A stretch of DNA of 64,000 bases from Microbulbifer marinus (GCF_900107725.1 NZ_FNQO01000002.1:372001-436000), one strand, 5' to 3'. Shown: positions 18,218 to 28,884, counted from the first letter of the stretch. Numbers and translations: made by a program. The notes: generated by a model not told the origin, from the letters alone.

Positions 18218-18816
18218 TCCCGATTTGTAGTTTCCAGCAGTTCGATATCCACCAACTGCCAGCGCAGGCCGTGGCGCTCCAGCATCAGGCGCAATGACGC
18301 CCTACCGCCTTCGCCGTAGTCCGCGGTAATCCGGTTGAAGCTTGTAAAGCGCCAGTCCAGTCGCTGCCAGCCAGCATCTTCACTGGCGTCTTGTTCCTGC
18401 GCCTGATTCTGCGCCGGCGGCGACTGCCGCCGATACAGCTCGCGCTCAAACTCGTACAGGTTGGTGCCGCCGCGCAACAGGTCGGCAATCCCCGCGGGCG
18501 TGATCAACTGACCCAGCAGCGGGCCGATAAACAGGTTGGTGCCGGCGACCAGCAGCTCATCAAATTCCTCGGGCAGGGAGTTGCCCATGGATTCGCGCAG
18601 CTGTCGCTGCAGCCGCAGCTTCAAATTGTCACGCAATTCGGGAAAGTCCACGTAGCGCTGCAGCTTATCCATGCCTTCCTGCCGCACACGCTGTTCCCGC
18701 GCATCCGCCTCCTCTGCAGCCTGCTCCAGTTGCTCCAGTGCATACCCCGGCAAGGCCACGTAGCCAATAACGATCAGCGCGAATGACATCAGCGCTAGAC
18801 CCGCCCATTTCTTCAT
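18214..18816 (-). CDS. DUF2939 family membrane-anchored protein
   Basis: A 200-residue protein beginning MKKWAGLALMSFALIVIGYVALPGYAL, a single N-terminal membrane anchor or signal, followed by a helical charged domain and C-terminal beta-rich part (WRLTSFNRITADYG-like stretch near the end). It fits DUF2939, a periplasm-facing family of unknown function. The ATG at 18816 is chosen because AGGAAGGTG precedes it by a normal spacing; the frame extends further upstream without a better start. It overlaps the DUF2237 gene by 4 bases. Confidence 0.8.
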   Translation of the reverse strand: MKKWAGLALMSFALIVIGYVALPGYALEQLEQAAEEADAREQRVRQEGMDKLQRYVDFPELRDNLKLRLQRQLRESMGNSLPEEFDELLVAGTNLFIGPLLGQLITPAGIADLLRGGTNLYEFERELYRRQSPPAQNQAQEQDASEDAGWQRLDWRFTSFNRITADYGEGGRASLRLMLERHGLRWQLVDIELLETTNRE

Positions 18817-19000
18817 CAATTCACCTTCCTGCTTGCCAGCAACGGAGTTTATCCGTTGGTCCCCCTCATCGCCTAATTTGTCCTGCTCCGTTTGCGTGCC
18901 CGTTCGTTGGCGCGGGATTGTCCATCGACGACGGCTGTGAGATATTGGCCGACTATGGCTCTGTACCAATAAATAGGGAACTGTGAAAGGACATCAGAAA

Positions 19001-19747
19001 ATGAGCGATATCTATAAAGCCCCGGAAGCACAATTGACCACCGGGGATGAGAGCGGCAGTTACGGCTCTCTGGAGCGGGGGATAGCCGGGGATTATTCCA
19101 TCTCCATCGGCGAAATTATCGGCGAGGCCTGGCGCCGCACCAAAGGCAACAAGGGCACCATCTGGCTGGCGCTTATTCTGTATATCGTCGCCTTCGTGGT
19201 GGTCAGCTTCGTGGCCGGCATGATCACCGGCTATTCAGCTTTCGATATCGAACAGCAGGCCGGCGCATCCTTTACCTCGACTATTTCCTACCAGATTCTG
19301 GTCAACCTGATCGCCGCGCCACTGACCGCCGGCATGATGATGATCGGTATCAAGATCGCGCGCGACGAAAAAACTTCAGCTACTGAAGTATTTGCCCACT
19401 TCGACAAGTTGCTGCCGCTGGTAGTGGCCAATATCCTGATGACTATCCTGGTAACCATCGGCCTCTTCCTGCTGGTGCTGCCGGGCATCTACCTGGCCGT
19501 CGCCTATATGCTGACCCTGCCGCTGATCGTGGACAAGAATCTTGGCCCCTGGCAGGCACTGGAGACTTCGCGCAAGGCGATCACCAAGCACTGGTTCGCG
19601 TTCTTCGGTTTCCTGATCGTCGCCGTGCTGCTGTATGTGGCCGGCGCACTGCCGCTGCTGATCGGCCTGATCTGGGTACTGCCGCTGCTGGCAATCGCTT
19701 TCGGCGTGGTCTACCGCAATATCTTCGGCGGCGCGGAAGCCGCCTGA
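19001..19747 (+). CDS. Polytopic membrane protein (GPDPase-membrane-domain/BPSS1780-like)
   Basis: A 248-residue protein with an N-terminal cytoplasmic tail (MSDIYKAPEAQL) and about six membrane segments, the last ones matching the pattern LPLIVDKNLGPWQALETSRKAI seen in glycerophosphodiesterase membrane-domain-like proteins. It has no enzymatic motif. The ATG at 19001 has AAAGGA upstream and is preferred to a GTG at 18983. It heads the run RDD, SpoIIM-like, DUF4129, DUF4350, MoxR, DUF58. The YxAPEA tail motif recurs in the unrelated protein at 59456-60046. Confidence 0.75.
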   Translation: MSDIYKAPEAQLTTGDESGSYGSLERGIAGDYSISIGEIIGEAWRRTKGNKGTIWLALILYIVAFVVVSFVAGMITGYSAFDIEQQAGASFTSTISYQILVNLIAAPLTAGMMMIGIKIARDEKTSATEVFAHFDKLLPLVVANILMTILVTIGLFLLVLPGIYLAVAYMLTLPLIVDKNLGPWQALETSRKAITKHWFAFFGFLIVAVLLYVAGALPLLIGLIWVLPLLAIAFGVVYRNIFGGAEAA

Positions 19748-19774
19748 TCAGCATAATTTGATGGGAGCGGTGGT

Positions 19775-20455
19775 TTGCTGGATACCACCTATAGCGTCGA
19801 GACCCCGGAGGGAATCGACCTGCGCGCACAGGCCGCCGGGCCTGTGCCGCGTATTCTCGCCTACGCCGTCGATGTCTTTTACCGCACGCTGATCCTCGCC
19901 GGACTCGGCATAGCGCTGGCGTTTGCCGATCGCGCCGGCTGGGGTATCTGGCTGCTGTGCTCCTTCCTGCTCGAGTGGTTTTACCCGGTCTATTTCGAAG
20001 TCATGCGCGGCGGACAGACACCAGGCAAGAAAGCCTTCGGCCTGATGGTGGTCAACGACAACCTCACCCCCATTTCCTGGGGCGCGTCACTGCTGCGCAA
20101 CCTGCTGCGTTTCGCCGACTTCCTGCCCTTCGCCTATGCCGGCGGCGTTATCTGCATGACACTGGGCCGCAATTTCCAGCGCCTCGGCGACCTGGCCGCG
20201 GGTACGTTGGTCGTCTACCGCCAGCAGGAAAAATCCCGCACCTCCCTGCCCGATGCCGCGCCGCTGGCACCGCCCCGCGGCCTGCAACTGCAGGACCAGC
20301 AGGCGCTGATCAGTCTGGCCGAGCGCCACGCCGACCTGAGCGAGGCGCGCCAGTGCGAACTGGCCAACCTGCTGCAACCGATCACCGGCAAAGCGGATAG
20401 GGACGGGCTCAATTACCTGCGCGCCGTAGGCAGCTGGCTGCTGGGTGGCAAATGA
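19775..20455 (+). CDS. RDD family membrane protein
   Basis: A 226-residue protein carrying the RDD domain: PRILAYAVDVFYR, two membrane segments, the conserved GGQTPGKKAFGLMVV loop, then LLRNLLRFADFLPF and GDLAAGTLVVY. RDD proteins are small membrane proteins often proposed to be transporters. A soluble tail of ~70 residues follows. It starts with TTG at 19775, preceded by GGGAGCGG; no ATG in frame is better placed. Its stop overlaps the start of the SpoIIM-like gene by 4 bases. Confidence 0.9.
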   Translation: MLDTTYSVETPEGIDLRAQAAGPVPRILAYAVDVFYRTLILAGLGIALAFADRAGWGIWLLCSFLLEWFYPVYFEVMRGGQTPGKKAFGLMVVNDNLTPISWGASLLRNLLRFADFLPFAYAGGVICMTLGRNFQRLGDLAAGTLVVYRQQEKSRTSLPDAAPLAPPRGLQLQDQQALISLAERHADLSEARQCELANLLQPITGKADRDGLNYLRAVGSWLLGGK

Positions 20456-21441
20456 AGCAGATAGATTTCGAAAACCGCTACCGCGATCGCTGGCAGCAGC
20501 TGGAGGAATGGCTGAAGACCGGTGACAGCGACACTGACGCCGCCGCACTGGATCTGCCGGCGGCCTACCGCAGCCTGTGCCAGCAGCTGGCGGTGGCGAA
20601 AGAGCGCCAGTACACCAACCAGCTGATCGATCGGCTCAACCAGCTGGTGATGACCGCGCATCACCGCGTCTACCGCCAGCAGACGCTGCGCCGCAATACC
20701 TGGTTGTGGTATCTGCTGGCCGGCTTCCCGCGGGCGGTGCGCGCACAGATTCGCACCGTGTGGCTGGCCACCGCGCTGTTTTTGCTGCCGGCACTGGTGC
20801 TGGGTATCGGCAGTTACCAAAACGATGCGCTGATCTACGCGGTGATGTCGCCGGATCAGGTGTGGCAGTTCGAATCCATGTACGATCCCGGCAACCGGGT
20901 ACTGGGGCGCGAGCGCGGCTCCGACTCGGATCTGCTGATGTTCGGTTTCTATATCAAGAACAATATCGGTATCGCCTTCCGCACCTTCGCCGGCGGCGTG
21001 CTGTTCGGGCTGGGGGCGATTTTTTTCCTGGTCTTCAACGGCGTCTATCTGGGCGCGGTGTTCGGGCATATCACCCGTGTCGGCTTCGTGTCGACCTTCT
21101 ACCCGTTTGTGATCGGCCACGGCGCCTTCGAACTCACCGCGATAGTGCTGGCGGGCGCCGCCGGCCTGCGGCTGGGACAGTCGCTGGTGGACCCGGGCCC
21201 GCGCCGCCGCCTGGTGGCGTTGCGCCTGGCGGGTGTCGAGGCGATGAAGATTATGTACGGGACCTTCCTGATGCTGGTCATCGCCGCCTTTCTCGAGGCC
21301 TTCTGGTCCTCCAGCACCGAGATTGCGATCAGCGTGAAGCTGGCAGTCGGCGCGCTGTTGTGGTTGCTGGTGTTCGCTTATTTCACGCTGGCCGGGCGCG
21401 GCGCCGCGCACCTTGGAGAGGAGGTGCCGCGTGGAGCTTAA
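20452..21441 (+). CDS. SpoIIM-like (stage II sporulation protein M family) membrane protein
   Basis: A 329-residue protein. A soluble N-terminal ~95 residues precedes about five membrane segments with SpoIIM-family features: FYIKNNIGIAFRTFAGGVLFG, FLVFNGVYLGAVFGHITR, and FVIGHGAFELTAIVLAGAAG. In sporulating Firmicutes SpoIIM belongs to a peptidoglycan-remodelling complex. This host shows no sporulation genes, so the role here must be different and is unknown. It overlaps both neighbours by a few bases, indicating one transcript. Confidence 0.9.
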   Translation: MKQIDFENRYRDRWQQLEEWLKTGDSDTDAAALDLPAAYRSLCQQLAVAKERQYTNQLIDRLNQLVMTAHHRVYRQQTLRRNTWLWYLLAGFPRAVRAQIRTVWLATALFLLPALVLGIGSYQNDALIYAVMSPDQVWQFESMYDPGNRVLGRERGSDSDLLMFGFYIKNNIGIAFRTFAGGVLFGLGAIFFLVFNGVYLGAVFGHITRVGFVSTFYPFVIGHGAFELTAIVLAGAAGLRLGQSLVDPGPRRRLVALRLAGVEAMKIMYGTFLMLVIAAFLEAFWSSSTEIAISVKLAVGALLWLLVFAYFTLAGRGAAHLGEEVPRGA

Positions 21442-23032
21442 GAACCTCGCTGTGCGCGCACGCTTGCGCTCGCCCTGGGAATCCATCGACCTGGGTATCG
21501 CGCTGGCCCGGCGACAGTGGTGGCCGCTGTTTCTGGTGTGGCTGCTGCCGGCGGCACTGTTGTTCGCCACCTGCTACTGGCTGTTGCCGGATTCCCCCAA
21601 TTTGTCCCTGTTCCTGATCTGGTGGCTGAAGCCGGTGTTCGATCGGCTGCCGCTGTATATCGCCAGCCGCGCCCTGTTCGGTGAGACAATCTCCGCGCTC
21701 GCCGCGCTGAAACAGTTTTTTGCCCAGAACCGCCGCGACTGGCTGGCCTGGATCAGCTGGCGCCGCCTCAGTGCGACGCGCTCCTTCGATATGCCGGTGA
21801 CACTGCTAGAGCAGAGCACCGGTGCCGCCCGCGCCGCGCGCATCGGCGTGCTGCACCGCAAGCACGCCAGCGCCGCCACCTGGCTAACACTGACCGGCTT
21901 CCACCTGGAGACCTTCCTGCTGCTAGCGCTGCTGATGCTGCTCTATCTGTTTATTCCCGAGCAGGTGCAGATCGACTGGCTGCCGCTGTTCGCCAGCGGC
22001 GCACCGTGGCTCGAATGGGGCATCAACGCACTCTACCTGCTGGTGATGGCCGCGGTCGCGCCCTTCTATATCGTCAGCGGCTTCTGCCTCTATATCGGCC
22101 GGCGTATCGAACTAGAGGGCTGGGATATCGAGATCCAGTTCCGCAACCTGCTCGACCGGCATCAGCGCGCGCAGAAACAGCGTGCCCGGCAGGCATCCCG
22201 CGCCTCGGTCGCCGCGCAACTGCTGTTGCTATGTGCCGTGGCAATAACCGCAGCAATACCTACTCACGAAGCCCGCGCCGCTGCCGCGGACACGCCCGCG
22301 CAGGCTCGCGAGACCATCGATGAGGTACTGGCCGGCGATGACTTCCACCGCGTGGAAGAGGTCAGCGGTTGGCGCCTGAAGGAGATCGACTGGAGCGACA
22401 GCGAAGTCCCCGAGTGGCTGATCGCCTTTTTCGAGTGGCTGGAAAACCGCCCCGTCGACCCAGAAGGCAAATCGGAGTGGGGGCCATTTATCGGCCTGCT
22501 GATCGAGGTCCTGCTGTGGGCCGCCGCCATCGGCCTGCTGGCCTATCTGCTGTGGCGCTATCGGGAGCCGATCCGCCAGAGCCTGCGATTCCACAAGAAA
22601 ACGGAGCCTAACAAAGCCGCACCGGACACGCTGTTCGGTCTCGACGTGCGCCAGTCCAGCCTGCCGCAGGATGTCTGCGCCGAAGTGCTGTGTCTCTGGC
22701 AGAGTGGCGACCAGCGCGCGAGCCTCGGCCTGCTGTACCGCGCGACCCTGTCGCACCTGATCGAGTCCTACCAGTTCGCGTTCGGCGATCACCTGACCGA
22801 GAGCGAGTGCGCCCAGCTGGTGCGACTGCGCCAGCGACAGCCGGAGGCGTCACCCCGCCAGGCTTCAGAGCCGCAACAGGCCCCGCGGCCGGTCAGTGCC
22901 GGCCTGAGCGACTTCGTCCAGCAGCTGACCGCAAGCTGGCAGCAGCTGGCCTACGCCCATCGCGCGCCGGCAACCGCGCGCGTGCAGTCCCTGTGCGACC
23001 AGTGGCAGGAGGCGTTCGGCAATGACCATTAA
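21431..23032 (+). CDS. DUF4129 domain membrane protein
   Basis: A 533-residue protein. The first half contains about six membrane segments starting at FFLVWLLPAALLF-like residues. A periplasmic stretch (residues ~290-345) and another membrane segment (LLIEVLLWAAAIGLLAYLLW) lead to a C-terminal cytoplasmic DUF4129 part (LYRATLSHLIESYQFAFGDHLTESE). DUF4129 is common beside transglutaminase, DUF58 and MoxR genes, with unknown function. GTG at 21431 is chosen because GGAGAGGAGG precedes it. It overlaps the SpoIIM-like gene by 11 bases and DUF4350 by 11. Confidence 0.85.
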   Translation: MELKNLAVRARLRSPWESIDLGIALARRQWWPLFLVWLLPAALLFATCYWLLPDSPNLSLFLIWWLKPVFDRLPLYIASRALFGETISALAALKQFFAQNRRDWLAWISWRRLSATRSFDMPVTLLEQSTGAARAARIGVLHRKHASAATWLTLTGFHLETFLLLALLMLLYLFIPEQVQIDWLPLFASGAPWLEWGINALYLLVMAAVAPFYIVSGFCLYIGRRIELEGWDIEIQFRNLLDRHQRAQKQRARQASRASVAAQLLLLCAVAITAAIPTHEARAAAADTPAQARETIDEVLAGDDFHRVEEVSGWRLKEIDWSDSEVPEWLIAFFEWLENRPVDPEGKSEWGPFIGLLIEVLLWAAAIGLLAYLLWRYREPIRQSLRFHKKTEPNKAAPDTLFGLDVRQSSLPQDVCAEVLCLWQSGDQRASLGLLYRATLSHLIESYQFAFGDHLTESECAQLVRLRQRQPEASPRQASEPQQAPRPVSAGLSDFVQQLTASWQQLAYAHRAPATARVQSLCDQWQEAFGNDH

Positions 23033-24337
23033 ACGCTTGCTGCTCGGCCTGCTCGCGCTGCTGATCGCCGGGCTAACCGCCCTGTTCCTCGCGTTTTTCG
23101 AACGCTACACGGAAGAGGTGGATCGCGGCTGGGGCCCGCAGGCCTGGCGCAATCCGTACCTGGCCGCGGAACAGTTCCTGGCCAAGACAGGTCTGCAATC
23201 CCGTCGCGCCGACAATATTGCTGTGCTCGCGGAACTACCCGCGAACGCCACCCTGTACGTGGCCAGCTCGACCCAGGTGTACAACCCGCAGCGCGCGCGG
23301 GAGCTGCTGGACTGGGTCGAGCGCGGCGGCCATGCGATTGTCGTCGCGCACTCCGCCGCCTACGGCGACCGCGACTGGCTGCTGGAACAGCTGCAGGTCA
23401 CCCTCGAAGAGGGCCGCGAGGATCTGATCTTCGAATATCCATTCCGGCAGTTGCTCGGCGACGACGCCGAGCAATATAGCGGCAAGAGCGCCAGCGAAAT
23501 GCTGCGCGAGCACAACCGCAAACTCCGCGAAGAAAAGGGCGAAGACGGTACAAGCGCGCAGCAGGACGAGCCCGCGGAAAAAGCCAAGCCGCCGCGCAAT
23601 CCCGACGTGGATCCAGTAGACCTTATTACCCTCGCTACCGCCGACGGCCGCGACTACCAGCTGCACTTCGACGCCGGCTACCTGCTGCACCACCCGGCCA
23701 TTAACGGTGACGGGGGGGCATCCGCCACTGAACCGGTGTTCTGGGCCAAGATCTGGCGCGACGATATCGGTGTGCCCTTTATGCAGTTCGAGCGCGGCGA
23801 GGGCTTGATCACGCTGATGGCCGATGGCGGTATCTGGCGCTCACAGCGTATCGGCCACTTCGATCACGCCTATTTCCTCGGCCTGCTCGCCGCGGAGGGT
23901 GAATTCGTGTTCCTGACCCAGCCGCGCTTCGATTCCCTGTTCGAGCTGGCGCGCCGCTACGCCGCGGAGTTTTTCCTCGCCGGCGGCCTGGCGCTGCTGG
24001 CGTGGCTGCTGCTGCGCGCGCGCCGCTTCGGCCCGCTGGCGGCAACACCGGAACTGGCGCGGCGCTCGCTGCTGGAGCACATCTCCGCCTGTGGCCACTA
24101 CTACTGGCGCGCGGACAAGTGCGAGCGGCTTTTACTCAACCTGCGCCAACACTTGCTGCGACGCCTGGGCGGCGAGAACGCGGTTATGGGAACCAGGCGC
24201 AGACTCTGCACAAAACTCAGCGCCGCCACCGGGCTGAGTGAATCCGCCATTGCCGCCTGCCTGTGGGGCGACCTGCCCCGCAGCGAAGAGGCATTTACCG
24301 AACGAATGCGCAACCTGCAGCAAATCGAGGCAGCCCT

Positions 24338-24341
<4 letters not shown>
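23022..24341 (+). CDS. DUF4350 domain protein
   Basis: A 439-residue protein with an N-terminal membrane segment (LLLGLLALLIAGLTALFLAFF), then a DUF4350 domain (NPYLAAEQFLAKTGL, LYVASSTQVYNPQRARELLDWVERGGHAIVVAHS). A second membrane segment lies near residue 310, followed by a C-terminal soluble part. The DUF4350 fold resembles ThuA/GATase-like sensor domains; no catalytic residues are evident to me. It overlaps DUF4129 and the MoxR gene, whose ATG lies inside its stop context (ATGA). Confidence 0.87.
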
Positions 24342-25341
<1,000 letters not shown>

Positions 25342-25345
<4 letters not shown>

Positions 25346-26754
25346 CGCCAAGCCCCGCATCCGAGATTGATAGCACCGTCGGCGACAGCGAAGCACCGGC
25401 GCAGACCTGCGCAACCGGCCCCAGCCGCCGCCTGGTCAGACTGCTCGGCTACTGGTGCCTGGCGGCATTGGCCGTCAGTGGCGCGCGTATCTGGCAACCG
25501 CAGAGCGCCGCCGCGCTGGAAAATCTCTGGTGGCTGGCGGGCTCACTGCTGCTCGCCGCCGCGCTGCTGGACTTCCTCACCGGGCGCCGCGTGCAGGGAC
25601 TGCAGGGCGAGCGCCAGCTGCCCGGCAACCTGGCGCTGGGCGTGGAAAACCGGGCGCGGCTGACGCTGCGCAATAGCGGACCGCGGGCGCTGGCGCTGAC
25701 TGTCAGTGACAGCCTGCCGGCGCAGCTCAGTGCCGAACAGCTGCCACGGCGCGCGCAGCTGGATCCGGGCCAGCAGGTCACCATCGACTACCCGCTGGTG
25801 CCGCACCACCGCGGTCGCGCAGATTTTGGCCCTATCGAAGTGCTGGCCGACTCGCCCTGGCGCCTGTGGCAGACGCGGGTGCGGCTGGGCCAACCGCAGA
25901 GCGTCAAGGTCTACCCGAACTTTCTCGGTATCTCCTCGCTGCAGTCGCTGTCCACCGAACAGAGCTTGCGCTTTCTCGGCCTGCACCAGCAACAGCGCCG
26001 CGGCGAGGGCATGGATTTCCGCCAGTTGCGCGAATACCGCCAGGGCGATAGCCAGCGCCAGGTAGACTGGCGGGCCAGCGCGCGGCTGCGCAAGCTGATC
26101 AGCCGCGAATACCAGGACGAGCGCGATCAGGAGATCGTCTACATGCTCGACTGCGGCCGCCGCATGCGCGCCAAGGACGGAGAACTGAGCCACTTCGACC
26201 ACGCCCTGAATGCACTGCTGCTGTCCGCCTATGTGGCGATCAAGCAGGGCGACGCCGTGGGTCTGCACGCCTTCGCCGCCGACGGAATGAGTTCCGGCGG
26301 CCAGCTGCCACCCGTTAAGGGGAAGGGCGGCATCAATCTGCTGCTGAACCACGTCTACGATTTGCACTCCGGCACCGCCAACGCGGACTTCAGCGGTGCC
26401 GCCCAGCAATTGCTGGCGAAGCATCCACGCCGCGCGCTCGTTATCCTGGTGACCAACCTGCGCGACGAGGACAGCGATGAACTCCTCGCCGCGGTGCAGC
26501 TGCTGTCGCGCCGCCACCTGGTCATGGTGGCCAGCCTGCGGGAGACTGCGGTGGACCAGTTGCTGCACAAGCCGGTGGAAAGCTTCGCCGACGCGATCGA
26601 TGCGGCCTCCGCCCGCGATTTCCTGCAGCGCCGCGCCCGCCTGTTGCAACAACTGCGCGCGCGCAACGTACTGGTGGTGGATTCCGCTCCCGACCAGTTG
26701 CATATGGCCCTGGTGGAGACTTACTGGCAGCTGAAGCGCAGTGGCAGAATCTGA
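25342..26754 (+). CDS. DUF58 domain protein (MoxR partner)
   Basis: A 470-residue protein. Two N-terminal hydrophobic segments (residues ~30-75) are followed by a beta-rich periplasmic-like part and the DUF58 core (GEGMDFRQLREYRQGDSQRQVDWRAS-type motif split around residues 226-250). A von Willebrand A-like segment (VYMLDCGRRMRA, residues ~268-280) follows. DUF58 proteins are regular partners of MoxR ATPases. Translation starts at a GTG overlapping the MoxR stop. It ends the run that begins at 19001. Confidence 0.92.
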
Positions 26755-26826
26755 CCCTGCGCACAAGGGAATGAAGGCTGGAGGCGTATAATGCCGCCAG
26801 CCCTTCAATGCAGGACCGATAGGACT

Positions 26827-27444
26827 ATGACAATGCTAAACATCCCAGGCCTGGCATCCGCAGCGGTAAATACCGCCCCCTACCCGCACTTCTATCTGGA
26901 GCGCTCGGTGGAGCCGGACCACATCCAGGATCTGATTGCCGACTTTCCGCAACTGGATCAGGGCGGCAGCTTCAATATCAAGGATGTCGAGACATCCGAG
27001 CGCTTCCGCCAGTTCGTCGAGCAGTTCGACAGCGCAGAGGTGCGGCAGATTCTCGGCGAAAAGTTCGCCGTGGATCTTCACGACAAGCCGATGATGGCCA
27101 CGCTGCGCGGCTACTCGCGCGCCAAAGACGGCCGCATTCACACCGACTCCAAGACCAAGCTGATCACGGTGCTGGTCTATCTCAACGAGGATTGGGAGGC
27201 GGAGACCGGCCGGCTGCGGATTCTGCGCAGCGGCACCGACATGGACGATTACACAGACGAACTGCTGCCCGGCCCGAGTTCCATGGTCGCCTTCAAGGTG
27301 ACCGACAACTGCTGGCACGGTTACCCGAGCTTCGAGGGCAAGCGCCAGTCCATCCAGATAAATTTCCTTACCGGCGAAGGGGTCAGGGCCAAGCACCAGT
27401 TTTTCCATAAACTCAGTGCCAAGTTGAAAGCCCTTTTCCGCTGA
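26827..27444 (+). CDS. 2-oxoglutarate/Fe(II)-dependent oxygenase
   Basis: A 205-residue soluble enzyme of the prolyl-4-hydroxylase-like group. The iron triad is visible as His105 and Asp107 in GRIHTDSKTK and His164 in NCWHGYPSF, with Arg173 (GKRQSIQINF) placed to bind 2-oxoglutarate. The strand LITVLVYLNEDWEAETGRL matches the jelly-roll core. Related proteins hydroxylate peptides or small molecules; the substrate is not evident. The ATG at 26827 is taken because homology begins soon after it. It is not tightly linked to the DUF58 gene (72 bases apart). Confidence 0.85.
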   Translation: MTMLNIPGLASAAVNTAPYPHFYLERSVEPDHIQDLIADFPQLDQGGSFNIKDVETSERFRQFVEQFDSAEVRQILGEKFAVDLHDKPMMATLRGYSRAKDGRIHTDSKTKLITVLVYLNEDWEAETGRLRILRSGTDMDDYTDELLPGPSSMVAFKVTDNCWHGYPSFEGKRQSIQINFLTGEGVRAKHQFFHKLSAKLKALFR

Positions 27445-27475
27445 ACGTCAGGATAGGCTCAGGGGGAGTAATAAC

Positions 27476-27604
27476 GACACATCGCAACGCGCAGAATTCC
27501 ATGCGGCTGAGATTCATTGGTGCAACAATTTGTCCGCTGGCGACAACAGCTATCGGCTGGCGCGCGAGGATGATCTCAGTGTGAGCCTGAGTTACGCTTT
27601 CTGA
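27476..27604 (+). pseudogene. Possible remnant of an outer-membrane barrel C-terminus
   Basis: In the frame ending at the TGA of 27602-27604 the last residues read DNSYRLAREDDLSVSLSYAF, a typical final beta-strand with C-terminal aromatic. No start codon with ribosome site and no upstream barrel part are present; the 2OG oxygenase gene ends just before. This may be a decayed fragment of an outer-membrane protein, possibly related to the barrel gene encoded next to it on the other strand. It is weakly supported, since chance could produce a short stretch like this. Confidence 0.3.
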
Positions 27605-27655
27605 ATTTATCCATCGAGAAATCCGATCACGGCCGCCGGTCGCGATCGGATAAAT

Positions 27656-28216
27656 CTAGAAGCGGTAGGCGAAATTAAGCGTCAACGAGCGCAGGTGGCC
27701 GAGATCGACATCGACCACTCTGCCCACATCGTTGTAGTTGTATTCGAGGGATGTGTCGAAGTCCCGTGTCCAGTTGTAGCGATAGCCGACACCCGCATTC
27801 CAGTAGTTATCGTCGCCGCTGTCATTGACGACAATCAGTGTGTCGTGCCGCTCGACAGTGCCGATATCGAAGTCGCCGTAGTTCCAGCCAACCATCCAGT
27901 ACAGGCACTGCACGTCGCAGGTCAGGCTGAAATCGACTTTGAAATTGACACCGTACTGGTCGACATCGACCTGGTTGTCGTCAAAATTGGAATAACGCAA
28001 CTCCACCTGCCACACCCCCACGGCTGGTGTGATCCCGACGCTGGCGTAGCCAAACGCGTCCCGGTCATCGTTGATCTGCAGGCGCGCGTCACCGAGGCCG
28101 AGCGTGGTGATTACACGGTATTCGCCGGTACAGATACCCACGAAAGGGTTGTTCCACTCCACGGCCGCCGCCGCAGTCGAAAACATCAGGGCGCAAGCAA
28201 AAACTATTGTTTTCAT
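27656..28216 (-). CDS. Small outer-membrane beta-barrel protein
   Basis: A 186-residue protein with a signal peptide (MKTIVFACALMFSTAAAA), alternating hydrophobic strands (WQVELRYSNFDDNQVDVDQ, YRYNWTRDFDTSLEYNYNDV) and a terminal LNFAYRF, which matches the C-terminal Phe rule for BAM-dependent barrels. It resembles small porin-like/OmpA-like eight-stranded barrels, with no assigned function. The ATG at 28216 has an AAGGAAGG ribosome site; ten further upstream residues in frame are not needed. Four cysteines (CTGEY, CDVQC) are unusual for a barrel. Confidence 0.75.
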   Translation of the reverse strand: MKTIVFACALMFSTAAAAVEWNNPFVGICTGEYRVITTLGLGDARLQINDDRDAFGYASVGITPAVGVWQVELRYSNFDDNQVDVDQYGVNFKVDFSLTCDVQCLYWMVGWNYGDFDIGTVERHDTLIVVNDSGDDNYWNAGVGYRYNWTRDFDTSLEYNYNDVGRVVDVDLGHLRSLTLNFAYRF

Positions 28217-28246
28217 TACATCCTTCCTTGGAGCTCTTTTCGTCAA

Positions 28247-28528
28247 TCAGGGTTCTGCTTTTGGGGAGCTGTGTGAGTGGGCGACGTCAATGATGGCCCA
28301 GATACCCCCGGCAAAAGCGGGGTTATTGCGCAGAATTTCCAGCTCTCCGGGCAACGGCGGCGATTTGCCGGCGGCCCGCAGTTCCTCCAGCCGCTGCAGA
28401 ATGGTTTCCGCCATCTTCTGCAGGGCTCCATCCAGCGTATCGGCGTGGCAGTGACAGTGGGGCAGGTCCGGCGCTATCGCACCGAAGCCGGCGTATTCGA
28501 TGTTGTGGACCACAACCGGATATCGCAT
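28247..28528 (-). CDS. HicB-like antitoxin-fold protein (orphan)
   Basis: A 93-residue protein. The first ~50 residues match the HicB partial RNase-H-like fold: MRYPVVVHNIEYAGFGAIAPDLPHC followed by CHADTLDGALQKMAETI. HicB normally neutralises a HicA mRNA interferase and represses its operon. No HicA-sized gene with its conserved His/Gly motif is visible next to it; the neighbours are a barrel gene and a small coiled-coil gene. It may be an orphan regulator or the remnant of a lost module. Confidence 0.75.
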   Translation of the reverse strand: MRYPVVVHNIEYAGFGAIAPDLPHCHCHADTLDGALQKMAETILQRLEELRAAGKSPPLPGELEILRNNPAFAGGIWAIIDVAHSHSSPKAEP

Positions 28529-28677
28529 CGGGAGTTACTCTTAATCGCATTAACTCACCAAGCGTAGACTTAAATTATTTTTTCGGGGCGCGGAGGTGCG
28601 AAAAAATTGGCGCGGGCGAAAATAGCGGGGAGACAGAATTAATTTACATTGAAGATTTAAGATTGCGATTTGATTCT

Positions 28678-28884
28678 CTAGCGCGGCATACGCCCGAGCA
28701 GCGCGCGGCGGGAAAAAATCATTTCCTTGTAGGTCTGCAGTAACGAAATATCCAGTTCCGAATCGGCTCCGCCCAACTCCTCCATCTGCCGCTGCAACCA
28801 GGTGATTTCCGTTTCCAACTGCTGGCGCAATCGACGAATTTCAGTTTCGCTGATATTGATGTGCGCACTGCGAAGACTGGACAT
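28678..28884 (-). CDS. Small coiled-coil protein, unknown function
   Basis: A 68-residue predicted protein, mostly helical and highly charged. A heptad-like stretch (ETEIRRLRQQLETEITWLQ) suggests a short coiled coil. It has a modest ribosome site (TAGAG) and codon use like neighbouring genes. No family was recognised. It lies between cysQ and the HicB-like gene on the same strand. I consider it a probable real gene. Confidence 0.5.
   Translation of the reverse strand: MSSLRSAHINISETEIRRLRQQLETEITWLQRQMEELGGADSELDISLLQTYKEMIFSRRALLGRMPR

Noticed and set aside
28578-28606. TTTTTTCG/CGAAAAAA dyad as a terminator
   Set aside because: The stem is mostly A-T with a 13-base loop, and no gene ends there; kept only as a possible operator of the HicB-like gene.
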